Of a stretch of DNA of 64,000 bases, positions 16,909 through 26,361 are shown one piece after another. Source of the DNA: Saccharibacillus brassicae (GTDB lineage Bacteria > Bacillota > Bacilli > Paenibacillales > Paenibacillaceae); contig NZ_CP041217.1 of assembly GCF_006542275.1 (NCBI RefSeq), forward strand, positions 2,279,501 to 2,343,500, written 5' to 3'. The stretch's first letter is position 1; each line of letters begins with the position of its first letter. Below the pieces are notes generated by a model that saw only the letters and a list, made by a program, of their open reading frames with translations, did not search any database and was not told the origin of the DNA. The translations under genes were made by a program, and so were the position numbers.

Positions 16909-17673
16909 CTATTGCCCGCCGCGTCGGCGCATGTATTCGTCCGTAATCGCTTCAATATAAGCGGAAGCTTCGTCGTCCAGTCCGTAGGCGCGGGCCGGTT
17001 CGCCCGGCTCCGGCCGGACGAACGTCCAGTAGCGCTCAAGCAGCCGCTCGTCGCCGCCGAAAGCGCCTTCCGCGTACTCCAGCAGCGCGTGCGCCAGCTC
17101 AAGCGACTCCGGCGCGTCGGGCGGGCGGTGCAGGTTGGCGCGAACACCGCGCAGCAGCGCCGCCCACGCTTCGGCCTGCGGCCCGGTCTCGACCGGCTGC
17201 GGAAGCCGGCGCAGCTCTTCGTCGGAGAAGAAAGCCCGCCGGGCCTCGCCTTTGCGCGAAGCGTCGAAGTCGCCCAGCTGGCGCACGAAATCGGCCATGT
17301 CTTCCAGCACGACTTCGCCGTTCACTTCGATCGAGAACAGGCTGGACTCGATCAGCTTCCGCATGGCGGCAAGCTCCTCCATGCGCGACTCAATCTGCTG
17401 CGACTGCCGCAGCAGCGCGCTTTTCCATGACTGTTCGCGCGGCCCGTCGCTGCCGGCCGGCAGGTCGCCGATCGCCGACAGCTTGAATCCCATCGCTTTG
17501 AGCACGGCGATCTCCTGCAGCCGGACGAGGTCCGCCGGGCCGTACAGCCGATACCCGGAATCCGGGTGGCGTTCGGGCTTCAGCAGGCCGAGTTCTTCGT
17601 AATAATGAAGCGCGGCTACGCTGACGCCCGAACGCCGGGCCAATTCGCCGACTTTGTACGTGCGGCTGTCCAT
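16909..17673 (-). CDS. MerR family transcriptional regulator
   Basis: 254 residues. The N-terminal winged helix is typical MerR (YKVGELARRSGVSVAALHYYEELGLLKPERHPDSGYRLYGPADLVRLQEIAVLKAMGF). A coiled-coil region follows at ~80-115. The remaining ~140 residues contain a TipAS-like all-helical region (FFSDEELRRL, LAHALLEYAEGAFGGDERLLERYW), which in relatives binds drugs or peptides. It lies 32 bases after the CPBP protease gene on the same strand, so the two are probably one operon. The ATG has GGGGGAG upstream. Target unknown. Confidence 0.88.
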   Translation of the reverse strand: MDSRTYKVGELARRSGVSVAALHYYEELGLLKPERHPDSGYRLYGPADLVRLQEIAVLKAMGFKLSAIGDLPAGSDGPREQSWKSALLRQSQQIESRMEELAAMRKLIESSLFSIEVNGEVVLEDMADFVRQLGDFDASRKGEARRAFFSDEELRRLPQPVETGPQAEAWAALLRGVRANLHRPPDAPESLELAHALLEYAEGAFGGDERLLERYWTFVRPEPGEPARAYGLDDEASAYIEAITDEYMRRRGGQ

Positions 17674-17705
17674 CGTCTCTCCCCCTTTTCGGTCGTGCTG
17701 CGAGC

Positions 17706-18650
17706 TTACCCCAACCGCCGCGCCCTGCGCAAGGCATCGCCCGGCGCTTTTTCGTTATGCCGGCGGCGCAGGCCGCCGATCACCGCGAACACCGCCGCTC
17801 CGCCGACCACGACGGTCAGGAACAGCACGAACAGGCTGCCCGTCTCCCGTTCGATTTCGACGTAGCGGACCAGTCCTTCGCCCGGTTCGGCCAAAACGGC
17901 GAACCGCGCCAGCATAAGGTACGCCAGATGAAAGCCGATGCTGCCCCCGAGTCCGCCCAGCGCGAAGCGGGCGAACTGCAGCGCCACGGCAAAGAAAAAC
18001 AGCAGCACGACGTAATCGACGGTGACCGCCTGCGTGTCCATGCCGGTCGCCGCCTGCAGGGCGCGCGTCGCGAGCGGCGCCAGCACGAACAGCACCGGAG
18101 CGAGTATAAACGCGGCGGCTCGGCGCATCCGGCGGCCCAGCGCGTCGGGAATGACGCCGCGGAACACGAGTTCTTCCGGCAGCGCTTCGTACAGCAGCGC
18201 GACGCCGAGATTGAACGCCATTGCGCCCAGCAGCGGCGCCGTGAACCGAATCTCTTCCACGACGATCCAGCCGAGGCCGTGGGCGATCCCGAACCCGAGC
18301 GCCGCAAGCGCAAGCGCGATGCCGGCCGCGGCCAGGCCGGCACCGACTTCCCGCTTCCAGGCGCCGCCGCGAACGCGCAGCGGGAATTCGCCCGCCCACC
18401 GGCGGTACATCCACAGCACGGCCGGCACGACGATCAAGGCGACGATCAGCGCCTGCACCAAGCGCTGGACCGGCAGGCCGACACCCGCACGCTCCATTGC
18501 GTGATGCGCCGCGGCCGCCGCATACAAAGCCAGCACGAAGCTTCCCCAGCCGGCGGCGACCGGCGCGAGCGCTCGCGGCTTTTTTTCCCGCGGCGATAGG
18601 GTATCCGTTTTTTTACCCGATTCCGTCTCCGATTTCCTGCGCGATTTCAT
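17706..18650 (-). CDS. CPBP family intramembrane metalloprotease
   Basis: 314 residues with about eight hydrophobic segments and a basic N-terminus. The CPBP (CAAX/Abi) motif 1 is EELVFRG (residues ~156-162), with the Glu-Glu and Arg of EExxxR. Motif 2 is carried by the FHLAYLMLARF helix with its conserved His. Family members cleave prenylated proteins or process peptides, and some bacterial members give immunity to bacteriocins. It sits upstream of a MerR regulator in a two-gene arrangement. The ATG has GAAGGAGGAG upstream. Confidence 0.87.
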   Translation of the reverse strand: MKSRRKSETESGKKTDTLSPREKKPRALAPVAAGWGSFVLALYAAAAAHHAMERAGVGLPVQRLVQALIVALIVVPAVLWMYRRWAGEFPLRVRGGAWKREVGAGLAAAGIALALAALGFGIAHGLGWIVVEEIRFTAPLLGAMAFNLGVALLYEALPEELVFRGVIPDALGRRMRRAAAFILAPVLFVLAPLATRALQAATGMDTQAVTVDYVVLLFFFAVALQFARFALGGLGGSIGFHLAYLMLARFAVLAEPGEGLVRYVEIERETGSLFVLFLTVVVGGAAVFAVIGGLRRRHNEKAPGDALRRARRLG

Positions 18651-18757
18651 ATCCGTTCTCCTCCTTCGGCGCGAAACGGGTGTTCCGCTTCGCCTGATCC
18701 CATCGTAAACCCTCAGGTAAACCCGAGAGTCAAGCGCAAGTCTGCGAGAAGCGGGTA

Positions 18758-20155
18758 ATGGAACGTATGAACTCCCAAACCGAAAGCGAGGAAAATCACT
18801 TGTCGCACACTCCGAATGTTCCGTCCGAACCGTTGACGATCGTGATCGGCGCCGGCCTGGCCGGCTTGACCTGCGGATTCGAACTGGCCGAAAAAGGCAA
18901 ACCCGTGCTCGTGCTGGAAGCCGCCCCGTACGTAGGAGGCCGCACCGCCAACTGGAATGAGCACGGCATGGAGGTCGAATCCGGCTTCCACAAATTCATC
19001 GGCTATTACACGCTGCTGCCCGAGCTGCTCGAACGCGCCGGCATCGAACTGAACGACATGCTCTTTTGGGAAAAAACGATGGAAGCCCGGCACCCGGAAG
19101 CCAAAGAATCCGGCGAATTCGGACTCGACGTGATCCGCGCTCCGCTCAAAACGGTACTCGGCGCGCTCGGCAACAACAGCTACCTCACGCCGGCCGACAA
19201 AGCGTCGCTGATTTCGTTTTTCGCGGCCGGGTTCAAAGATTATTTGGCCAATCCCGAAGACCTCGACGAGATTTCGCTCAAAGACTACGCCGAACGCCAT
19301 CACGTGACGCAGCAGGCGCTGGACCGCATCTTGCAGCCGCTGTCGTCGGGCATCTTCTTCCTGCCGCCCGAGCAGTATTCGTCCTACGCTTTCTTCGGCC
19401 TGTTCGCCCCGGGCATTCCGCGTCTGCACAAAATGCGGATCGGCGCGTTCAGCGGCGGCATGACCGACGTCATGTGCCGGCCGCTGGCGGATGCGATCGA
19501 GCGGCTCGGCGGAACGGTGCGCACGTCGGCGCCGGTCAAGAGCCTGATCGTGGAAAAGGAGAGCGTGATCGGCGTCGAACTCGAAAACGGGGAACGGCTG
19601 CTGTCGGCGAACGTCGTCGTGGCCGCCAATATCCGCCGCTCGCAGAAGCTGCTGGCCGAACATTTCTCGGCCGTGTCGGCGTTCCAGCCGTTCTTCGAAC
19701 TGGACGCCATGCCGCACGTGACGGCGCAGTTCGAACTGCAGCAGCCGCTGCTGGCGCAGGACCGGACGACGTTCGGACCCGGCACGCAGCTCGGCTCGTT
19801 CGGCGAGCAGTCCCGCACGACGTTTCGCGGCAAGGACGGGCGGACGTCGATCATCCTCGTCGATCCCGACTCGCTGGTCGACCTGCCGGAAGAAGAAGTG
19901 TGGCAGCGCACCGTCGAGAGCCTCAAAGCAATCGGGCTGAACGGCGTCGACAGCGCGATGGAATACCGCATTATCCGCGGCGACGAGAACTTCTACCGCC
20001 TGTCGCCGGGCAGCGAGAAAAAGCGGCCCAAGCAGGTCACCCCGATCCCGGGCTTGTTCCTCGCCGGCGATTATACGAAGCAGCCGTTCCTCGCGACGAT
20101 GGAAGGCGCGGTTATCTCCGGCCAGCGCGCGGCGAGAGGCATTTTAAAAGCATGA
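18758..20155 (+). CDS. FAD-dependent oxidoreductase, phytoene/carotene desaturase-like
   Basis: 465 residues. It has a canonical FAD/NAD-binding start (TIVIGAGLAGLTCGFELAEKGKPVLVLEAAPYVGGRT, residues ~27-63) and the C-terminal FAD motif GLFLAGDYTKQPFLATMEGAVISGQRAA. Both are shared with zeta-carotene desaturase and other flavin amine oxidase-fold enzymes. No crtB- or crtM-like gene is nearby, so a carotenoid substrate is only a guess. The start is uncertain: the ATG at 18758 has a weak site, and an in-frame TTG at 18800 preceded by GCGAGGAAAA is a real alternative. It is followed 93 bases later by spo0M. Confidence 0.85.
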   Translation: MERMNSQTESEENHLSHTPNVPSEPLTIVIGAGLAGLTCGFELAEKGKPVLVLEAAPYVGGRTANWNEHGMEVESGFHKFIGYYTLLPELLERAGIELNDMLFWEKTMEARHPEAKESGEFGLDVIRAPLKTVLGALGNNSYLTPADKASLISFFAAGFKDYLANPEDLDEISLKDYAERHHVTQQALDRILQPLSSGIFFLPPEQYSSYAFFGLFAPGIPRLHKMRIGAFSGGMTDVMCRPLADAIERLGGTVRTSAPVKSLIVEKESVIGVELENGERLLSANVVVAANIRRSQKLLAEHFSAVSAFQPFFELDAMPHVTAQFELQQPLLAQDRTTFGPGTQLGSFGEQSRTTFRGKDGRTSIILVDPDSLVDLPEEEVWQRTVESLKAIGLNGVDSAMEYRIIRGDENFYRLSPGSEKKRPKQVTPIPGLFLAGDYTKQPFLATMEGAVISGQRAARGILKA

Positions 20156-20187
20156 ACCGGCCTATTCCGAAATTTTTGACGGCAAAA

Positions 20188-20214
20188 CGAAACCGCATTC
20201 CGTACGCCGCCGTA
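20188..20214 (+). promoter_or_regulatory. ECF-sigma (SigW-like) promoter of spo0M
   Basis: CGAAAC (20188-20193), 17-base spacer, CGTA (20211-20214), 34 bases before the spo0M ATG. In B. subtilis spo0M is among genes read by an ECF sigma (SigW) as well as SigH, so the match is consistent with known biology. Confidence 0.55.
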
Positions 20215-20248
20215 TAGTTGGCATCAATCAAACGGAGGGTGAATATTT

Positions 20249-21025
20249 ATGTCTTTTTTCAAAAAAATGCTAGCCAGCGTTGGAATCGGTAATGCCAAGG
20301 TGGATACGGTGCTCGACACGGCGCAGGTGCCGGTCGGCGGCGACATCTCGGGTATCGTGCATATCGAAGGCGGCCAGGTCGAGCAGCAGGTCGACCGTAT
20401 CTATCTGTTCATCAAGTCGGAATATATCCGCGAGCGCGACGACCGCAAACACAGCGAGACGGTGACGATTACCAAGTTCCTGCTGACCGACCGGTTCACG
20501 CTGCGCGCCGGCGAACGCAAGCAGATCCCGTTCCGCTTCACGCTGCCGGAATACGTGCCGATCACGCTGCGCAGCTCCGGCGTGTGGGTCGAGACCGGCC
20601 TCGATATTCCGAGCGCCGCCGACGCCACCGACCGCGACGCGCTGAACGTAACGCCGAGCGACGAGATCCAGATCGCGCTGGACGCGGTCGAACTGCTGGG
20701 CTTCCGCCTGCGCGAAGTCACGAACGATTACGCGCCGCGCCTCGGCGCTCCGCTGCCGTTCGTGCAGGAATTCGAATACGTGCCGACGACCAAATTCCGC
20801 GGCCAGCTCGACGAACTGGAAGTGCTGTTCCGCCAAAATAACGGCGAGCTCGAACTGATGCTCGAAATCGACCGCCGCGCCCGCGGCCTCGGCGGATTTT
20901 TCTCCGAAGCGATGGGCACGGACGAGAGCCTCGTTCGTCTGCACCTGTCCCGCAGCGACCTGAGCCGCGGCCCGCACGCCGTCGCGGATCTGCTGGAAGA
21001 CACGATTGCGCGGTACGCGCGTTAA
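20249..21025 (+). CDS. spo0M: Sporulation-control protein Spo0M
   Basis: 258 residues, the family length. It has an arrestin-like fold of two beta domains: SFFKKMLASVGIGNAKVDTVLD at the N-terminus, then GGDISGIVHIEGGQVEQQVDRIYLFI, and a second domain from about residue 125 (DALNVTPSDEIQIALDAVELLGFRLREV). A C-terminal helix ends LLEDTIARYAR. The protein affects early sporulation and cell-shape control in B. subtilis. This supports a spore-forming host. The ribosome site is CGGAGGGTG, and a strong terminator follows the gene. Confidence 0.95.
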   Translation: MSFFKKMLASVGIGNAKVDTVLDTAQVPVGGDISGIVHIEGGQVEQQVDRIYLFIKSEYIRERDDRKHSETVTITKFLLTDRFTLRAGERKQIPFRFTLPEYVPITLRSSGVWVETGLDIPSAADATDRDALNVTPSDEIQIALDAVELLGFRLREVTNDYAPRLGAPLPFVQEFEYVPTTKFRGQLDELEVLFRQNNGELELMLEIDRRARGLGGFFSEAMGTDESLVRLHLSRSDLSRGPHAVADLLEDTIARYAR

Positions 21026-21052
21026 GCCGCGTTGGCAAGTGCGCCGAACGGC

Positions 21053-21085
21053 AAAGGACCGCCCCCATTGGGGGCGGTCCTTTTT
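21053..21085. terminator. Terminator after spo0M
   Basis: AAAGGACCGCCCCC ATT GGGGGCGGTCCTTTTT; perfect arms 28 bases past the stop. Confidence 0.88.
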
Positions 21086-21216
21086 GCGATACGCGCTTTT
21101 GTGTGGCATACACTTTTAACGGCGTGCGCCTTGTATCGGATACGGAATTTGCGGCCCGAGCGGGGCCGGACGCGATCGGACGCGATCAGACGCGAAGTTG
21201 CAGCCGACAGGCCCGC

Positions 21217-22209
21217 TCAACCCCGGCGATCCAGCCGGAACGCGTCCGCGAGCAGCTCGTACATGCGCAGCTTCGCTTCGAAGTCGGGCGAGACCGTCGC
21301 CAGCATCACTTCGTCCGCTTCGTACAGATCCGCGAGCGCGATCAGCTGGCGCCGCACGCCGGCCGGATCGCCGACGACCATACGCACGCGTCCGGCCGCG
21401 ATCTTGGCCTGCTGCTCCGCCGTATAGACGCGCGCAGCGATCTCCGCGAGCGAAGGCACGCGGTCCAGCCGGCCGCCTTCGCCGATATCGAGCAGATAAT
21501 CGTCAAAAGCGGCGGCGAGCCGCTGCGCTTCCGCTTCGTCGCGGCCGCATACGGCAAACAGCGATACCAGCACCCGCGGGCGTTCGCTGCCCGAAGCAGG
21601 AACGAAGCGTTCGCGGTACGCTCGAACCGCTTCGCGGCCGGCCCGGCCGCGAACGAAATGGCCGAACGCCAGGCCCATGCCGTTCGCCGCGGCGATCTGC
21701 GCGCCGCCTTCGCTGGAGCCGAGCAGCCACAGCTCCGGCGGCGTCTGCGGGCGCGGCGTGACCGCGGCGCCGGCGGTGCCGCGAATATGGGCCGCCAGCC
21801 GCGCCACCTGCTCGGGATACTGCCGGAACGAGCCGCTGCGGCCGTCCAGCAGAGCGGCGGACGTCTCGGCCCGCCCTCCGGTCGAGCGCCCGACGCCAAG
21901 ATCGATGCGGCCCGGGTAGAGCGAAGACAGAACGGAGAAATTCTCCGCCACCTTGAACGGACTGTGCATCGGCAGCATCACGCCGCCCGAGCCGACCCGC
22001 ATCCGCCCCTGAAGCGAGGCGGCCGCGGCCGTGACGAGAATTTCGGGCGCGCTGCCCGCGAGCACCCGGTTGCCGTGATGCTCCGATACCCAATAACGGT
22101 GATAGCCCCAACGCTCCGCGCTGCGGGCCAGTTCCAACGATTCGCCGAAAGCCTGCTCCGAAGAAGAACCTTCGCGAATTTCCGAATAATCCAGAATCGA
22201 CAGCTTCAT
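21217..22209 (-). CDS. Luciferase-like (LLM class) flavin-dependent oxidoreductase
   Basis: 330 residues, TIM-barrel bacterial-luciferase fold using reduced FMN or F420-like flavin. Characteristic stretches are WGYHRYWVSEHHGNRVLAGSAPEILV, VGSGGVMLPMHSPFKVAENFSVLSSLYPGRIDLGVGRSTGG and LWLLGSSEGGAQIAAANGMGLAFGHF. The group is MsnO8/YvbT-like; the substrate is unknown. The ATG has AAGGAGGAGCAGG upstream. It is transcribed alone, with no obvious flavin reductase next to it. A second, more distant member lies at 55122. Confidence 0.9.
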   Translation of the reverse strand: MKLSILDYSEIREGSSSEQAFGESLELARSAERWGYHRYWVSEHHGNRVLAGSAPEILVTAAAASLQGRMRVGSGGVMLPMHSPFKVAENFSVLSSLYPGRIDLGVGRSTGGRAETSAALLDGRSGSFRQYPEQVARLAAHIRGTAGAAVTPRPQTPPELWLLGSSEGGAQIAAANGMGLAFGHFVRGRAGREAVRAYRERFVPASGSERPRVLVSLFAVCGRDEAEAQRLAAAFDDYLLDIGEGGRLDRVPSLAEIAARVYTAEQQAKIAAGRVRMVVGDPAGVRRQLIALADLYEADEVMLATVSPDFEAKLRMYELLADAFRLDRRG

Positions 22210-22415
22210 CCCTGCTCCTCCTTCCGCCGTTCGGTTGAACGATCCGCGTCTTCTTCATTATAAGGCATAAGCGGAAGCGAAGCCCAAAACGGACACGGCA
22301 AAAAAGCCGGAGCTTCGTACCCCAGCTTGATTCGATAGGCGGCCCCATGCAGGGTGCACCAAACGTTCGTCCGCCAGGCCGCTTGCGCCGCCGAAACGGA
22401 CAACCGCGATCCGGG

Positions 22416-23330
22416 TCAGATGATATTGTTAAAATCTTTCGCGCGCGCGTCCAACTGCTCCGAAGCGGCGGAAATGTCTTCGAACTCTTCCATCGCGGTG
22501 CGGATCTGCGACTGGCTCTGGACAATATTCTCCTGCGCCAGATTCGTTCCTTCGGTAATGTTCGAGACTTCCTTCGTGATGCCTTCAATGTTGCGGCGCA
22601 CTTCGACGATCGACTCGCTGACGCGGCCGGCAAGCTTGCGCACTTCTTTGGCCACGATATCGAAGCCTTTGCCGTGTTCGCCGGCATGTGCCGCTTCGAT
22701 CGCCGCGTTCAGCGCCAGCAGGCTCGTCTGGGAAGCGATTTCCTGAATCGTCTGAACGATGCCGCGAATCGATTCCGCCTGGCCCTGCAAGCTGGCAAGT
22801 GTCGAAATGTTTTTCTCCGAGATGTCCGAGATCCGCTCGACGCTCTTGAGCATTTCGTGGCTGCGCACGATGCCCGATTCCGCACGCAGGTTCAATCCTT
22901 CGGACATCTGCTGCAGTTCGGTCACGACTTCCTCAATGCTGTTCTGCCGGCGCGTAATGTCGGTCGCTACCTTGAACACGGCCTGCACTTTGCCGCTGCT
23001 GTCGATGACCGGCATGTACGTCGCTTCCAGCCAGAGGCGCTTGCCGTGGGCGTCCATCCGCTCGACCTTGTCCTGAAAACTCCGTCCGGACATCAGGTCG
23101 CGCCAAAACTTTTCGTACTCCGAGCTGTTCAAAAATTCCGGGAAGCAAAACTGCCGGTGTTCCATTCCCAACATCTGCTCTTCCGTGTACCCCATCGCCT
23201 GGGCAAAATTCGAATTGACGTACACGACCCGGCGCTTCATATCGAAGCGGATCAAGGCCAGACTTTTCTCCAAGGCGCTGATGACCAACTGATCCATTGC
23301 TTCTTCTCTCATTACACGAATACGATCCAT
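22416..23330 (-). CDS. Soluble PAS-methyl-accepting chemotaxis-type signalling protein 1
   Basis: 304 residues with no membrane helix. Residues ~10-120 are a PAS domain ([34 protein letters not shown]..., [23 protein letters not shown]). Residues ~125-304 hold a shortened chemoreceptor signalling domain that keeps the hairpin tip ([45 protein letters not shown]). It should signal to CheA/CheW or act like the BdlA/Aer class in response to a small ligand or redox. The ATG at 23330 follows AAAAGGGTG. It is a tandem paralogue of the gene at 23636. Confidence 0.9.
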   Translation of the reverse strand: MDRIRVMREEAMDQLVISALEKSLALIRFDMKRRVVYVNSNFAQAMGYTEEQMLGMEHRQFCFPEFLNSSEYEKFWRDLMSGRSFQDKVERMDAHGKRLWLEATYMPVIDSSGKVQAVFKVATDITRRQNSIEEVVTELQQMSEGLNLRAESGIVRSHEMLKSVERISDISEKNISTLASLQGQAESIRGIVQTIQEIASQTSLLALNAAIEAAHAGEHGKGFDIVAKEVRKLAGRVSESIVEVRRNIEGITKEVSNITEGTNLAQENIVQSQSQIRTAMEEFEDISAASEQLDARAKDFNNII

Positions 23331-23635
23331 AGACGATTCACCCTTTTCCGTAAATTCATTTCTAGGCTGAGGCACCAAAATTAAAAGCCCGTCAATCCAA
23401 TTTTGCCCAATACTAATACGTTACTCTTTATATCGTCCGTCGGTGACTAAATATTATATTTTTCGACATTTCCCAGAGATTTTTTTTGAAATTTATTCCA
23501 GCTGGGTGGTCTTTTTGCTAATAAACCCCACGTAATCGTTTAAAATTCGGTCCAATCTCTAATTATGTCGAATTTTGTATAAACCAAAAGACCGAATCGT
23601 TGATTCGGCCTTGGTTGTGCGTATTCTTTTTCCGG
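23331..23635. other. AT-rich gap between two paralogues
   Basis: About 300 bases, markedly AT-rich against the surrounding sequence (GACATTTCCC..., TTTTTTTGAAATTTATTCC). It should hold the promoter of the downstream paralogue (22416-23330) and the terminator of the upstream one (23582-23616). No gene seen. Confidence 0.6.
23582..23616 (-). terminator. Terminator after the second PAS-MCP gene
   Basis: AACCAA...CCGAATC GTT GATTCGG...TTGGTT stem-loop 20 bases past the stop on the minus strand, with TCTTTT within the distal arm. Confidence 0.65.
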
Positions 23636-24544
23636 TCAAATCAGTTTCGAAAACTCTTTCGCCTGCGCATCCAGTTCGCCGGAAGCGGCCGAAATATCCG
23701 CGAATTCGTCAATTGCCAGTCGAATCCCTTTTTGGCTTTTGGACACGGTGGACTGCGCCCGGCTCGTGCCCTTCGTAATGTTGTTCACTTCGCGCGTGAT
23801 GCCTTCGATATTCTGCCGGACCTCGACGATCGATTCGCCGACCCGTTCGGACAGCTTCCGCACTTCCTTGGCCACGACGTCGAAGCCTTTGCCGTGCTCG
23901 CCGGCCCGCGCCGCTTCGATCGCCGCATTCAGCGCAAGCAGCCCCGTTTGCGAAGCGATCTGCTGAATCGTCTTCACGATGCCGCGAATCGATTCCGCCT
24001 GCTCCTGCAAACTTTCGAGCGTCGTCATATTCTGGCTCGACACTTCGGCGATCTCCTCGATGCTGCCGAGCAGTTCGTGGCTGCGCTGGATGCCGGCTTC
24101 CGCCCGAATGTTCAGGCCGTCCGACATCTGCTGCAGCTCGCCCATGACGGTCGAAATGGTCACGATGCGCTCGGTGATGTCCGACGCGACCTTGCACACG
24201 CCGAGCACCTGGCGATTGCTGCCGAAGACCGGCATGTACGTGGCTTGCAGCCACAGCCTTTTGCCGGCCGAAGTGATTCGCTCGACCTTGTCTTCGTACG
24301 TGCGCCCGTTGAGCAGGTCGCGCCAGAAGCGGTCGTAGTCCGAACTGTTGGCGAATTCGGGCAGGCAGAAGCGCCGATGGTCCATACCGAGCATCTCTTC
24401 CCTGGAATAGCCCAGCACCGCGGCAAAGTTCTCGTTCACGTACACGACCCGGCGGCTCACGTCAAAACGGATGATGGCCAAATTGTCTTCCAGCGCCCTG
24501 ACGACGAAACTGTCGCTTACTTGTTCTTCATTCGGTCCGTTCAT
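23636..24544 (-). CDS. Soluble PAS-methyl-accepting chemotaxis-type signalling protein 2
   Basis: 302 residues, the same architecture as the neighbour at 22416. The PAS domain is at ~12-120 ([33 protein letters not shown]) and the truncated signalling hairpin has the tip [45 protein letters not shown]. The two proteins share most residues throughout, so this is a recent tandem duplication, but the PAS pocket flanks differ ([14 protein letters not shown] against [14 protein letters not shown]). No membrane segment. The ATG at 24544 follows GGGAGGG/AGGGGA. Confidence 0.9.
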   Translation of the reverse strand: MNGPNEEQVSDSFVVRALEDNLAIIRFDVSRRVVYVNENFAAVLGYSREEMLGMDHRRFCLPEFANSSDYDRFWRDLLNGRTYEDKVERITSAGKRLWLQATYMPVFGSNRQVLGVCKVASDITERIVTISTVMGELQQMSDGLNIRAEAGIQRSHELLGSIEEIAEVSSQNMTTLESLQEQAESIRGIVKTIQQIASQTGLLALNAAIEAARAGEHGKGFDVVAKEVRKLSERVGESIVEVRQNIEGITREVNNITKGTSRAQSTVSKSQKGIRLAIDEFADISAASGELDAQAKEFSKLI

Positions 24545-24721
24545 GAGTCCCCTGGTCCCTCCCGTCCCATATTCCAAAGTCTATTTTCCATAGGCGGCAC
24601 AAAAGCGTCTGCGGCATGGAAAATTGTTCAAGTATTGAAGTATTCGGCGAGAGCCCGTCTCATTCCTGCCCATTTTTTGGACAAAATTTGAAAAGGAATC
24701 CATATTTAATTCGGCGCGGCG

Positions 24722-26116
24722 TTACCCTTCGCGGCGCAGCAGCGAATCGTCCGCCAGCGTCACCCGGTTTTTGCCGGCCGCTTTCGACGCGTACAACGCG
24801 GCATCCGCCAGCTGGTACAGCTCTTCGAAAGTGCCGCGATTGTGCCGTGCCCAGACCATGCCGATGCTCGACGTGACGCCGATCGAACCGTGGCGCGGCA
24901 GCTCGAAGCGCGCCGATCCGATCGCCCGCCGCAGACGCTCGGCGCCATCCAGCGCTTCGGACTCGGGCACGCCGGTCAGGAAGACGGCGAATTCTTCGCC
25001 GCCGAACCGGCCCGCTACCGCACGGCCTCCGAACGCTTCGCGCAGCACGCCGGCAAAGCCTTCGAGAATAACGTCGCCCGCCGCATGCCCGTACGTGTCG
25101 TTGATTCGCTTGAAATCGTCGATATCGAGCAGCGCAAGCGTCAGCCCCGGCTCTTCGAGCCGCCCGGCGAGCAGCTCCAGAAAGTGCCGCCGGTTGAACA
25201 GCCCCGTCAGGCCGTCGATCGTCGCGTGCAGCGTCAGCACTTTTTTCTGCGCTTCCAATTCTTCGTTCTTCTCGCGCAGCTGACCCATATACATCTTCGT
25301 GTTGTCGATGATCCGGTCCGCTTCGACGGCGATCTCCTCGATCTCCGAATACGAGCGGTCCATGCGGACGCCGTTCTCGAACAGCTCGTCCACGTCTCCG
25401 TCCGCCAGGCGGCGAAACACGTTGCGCAGCTGTCCCAGCGAACGCTGCATCGGACCGATCAGCAGTTTGCCGAGCAAATAGTTGACATAGAAGCAGAGCA
25501 GCCCGAGCAGAAGCATCAGCACGGCGGTGACGCCTACGATCTCTACCAGCAGCGGCGGATAGATCCGGGACGTAATCAGCCCGATCTCCCGTCCTTCGTC
25601 GTTCACGATCGGCGCCAGATACGGCTTGTTGAAATATTCGTACAGCCAGTTGCGCTCGCGGATCGCTTCTTCGGCCGTGCCGGACGGCGACAGATAGGCG
25701 CTGCGATACAGCTCCCTGCCGTCCAGCTCGACGATCAGGTCGACCGTATGCAGCTCGCGCGGCATCTCGCGCCCTTCGTCGTAGACGAGCGGCTCGTCGC
25801 CGTCGATCAGCGGAATCCGGTAATTGACGACCTCCTGCCGCTCGACCGTCTCCCACCAGCGCTGAAAGCCGGAAGCGTCGGGCGACAGGTCTTCGAGGCG
25901 TTCGATGCCGTGGTTGCCCGGAAACGCCGGCGACGTCATCTCCCGCATCGTCGAATGCGCCACAAGCTGCGCGCCGAGCTGGGCCAGCGGACGAATGACG
26001 ATGGAGAGCAGGATGGTGACGATGACCGCAAAGACGAGAATCGTGAACAGCGTGGACGAATTCATGGAGCGGCGGATCAGCCGGCTCAAACTTCGGCTGC
26101 CGGTAGGGTTGGTCAC
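24722..26116 (-). CDS. Membrane-bound diguanylate cyclase (GGDEF)
   Basis: 464 residues. TM1 is at ~22-45, followed by an extracytoplasmic sensor of ~150 residues. TM2 at ~193-215 leads into a HAMP-like linker (YVNYLLGKLLIGPMQRSLGQLRNVFRRLADGDVDEL), a coiled coil, then a GGDEF domain with an intact active site GGEEF at 372-376. It makes c-di-GMP from two GTP. No RxxD inhibitory site is obvious. The start is GTG with GGGAGGA nine bases upstream. It lies beside the two PAS-MCP genes, so signal and second-messenger output may be linked (inference). Confidence 0.92.
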   Translation of the reverse strand: MTNPTGSRSLSRLIRRSMNSSTLFTILVFAVIVTILLSIVIRPLAQLGAQLVAHSTMREMTSPAFPGNHGIERLEDLSPDASGFQRWWETVERQEVVNYRIPLIDGDEPLVYDEGREMPRELHTVDLIVELDGRELYRSAYLSPSGTAEEAIRERNWLYEYFNKPYLAPIVNDEGREIGLITSRIYPPLLVEIVGVTAVLMLLLGLLCFYVNYLLGKLLIGPMQRSLGQLRNVFRRLADGDVDELFENGVRMDRSYSEIEEIAVEADRIIDNTKMYMGQLREKNEELEAQKKVLTLHATIDGLTGLFNRRHFLELLAGRLEEPGLTLALLDIDDFKRINDTYGHAAGDVILEGFAGVLREAFGGRAVAGRFGGEEFAVFLTGVPESEALDGAERLRRAIGSARFELPRHGSIGVTSSIGMVWARHNRGTFEELYQLADAALYASKAAGKNRVTLADDSLLRREG

Positions 26117-26361
26117 AGGGAAGTCCTCCCGTTCTTGGACTGAGTATGGGTTTTGCGTTTCTCAATTGTATCGGCGCATTCGGTCGTGCGCAATCCGTTT
26201 TGTGCCGGTGTCGGGACCGCCGTTCGCAAAATTTTCGTTAAATCGGCGAAACGGCGCAATAATCGGACAAAATCGGATGAAAAAAAGGCGGCGCTGTGCT
26301 ACAATACTGAAATTGCAAACATTGCAATCGGCCATCAACCTAGGGAGGTTTATCGATCGCC

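Noticed and set aside
22206-22403. 65-residue frame upstream of the luciferase-like gene
   Set aside because: TTG start without ribosome site, and it contains the ribosome site of the real gene at its end.
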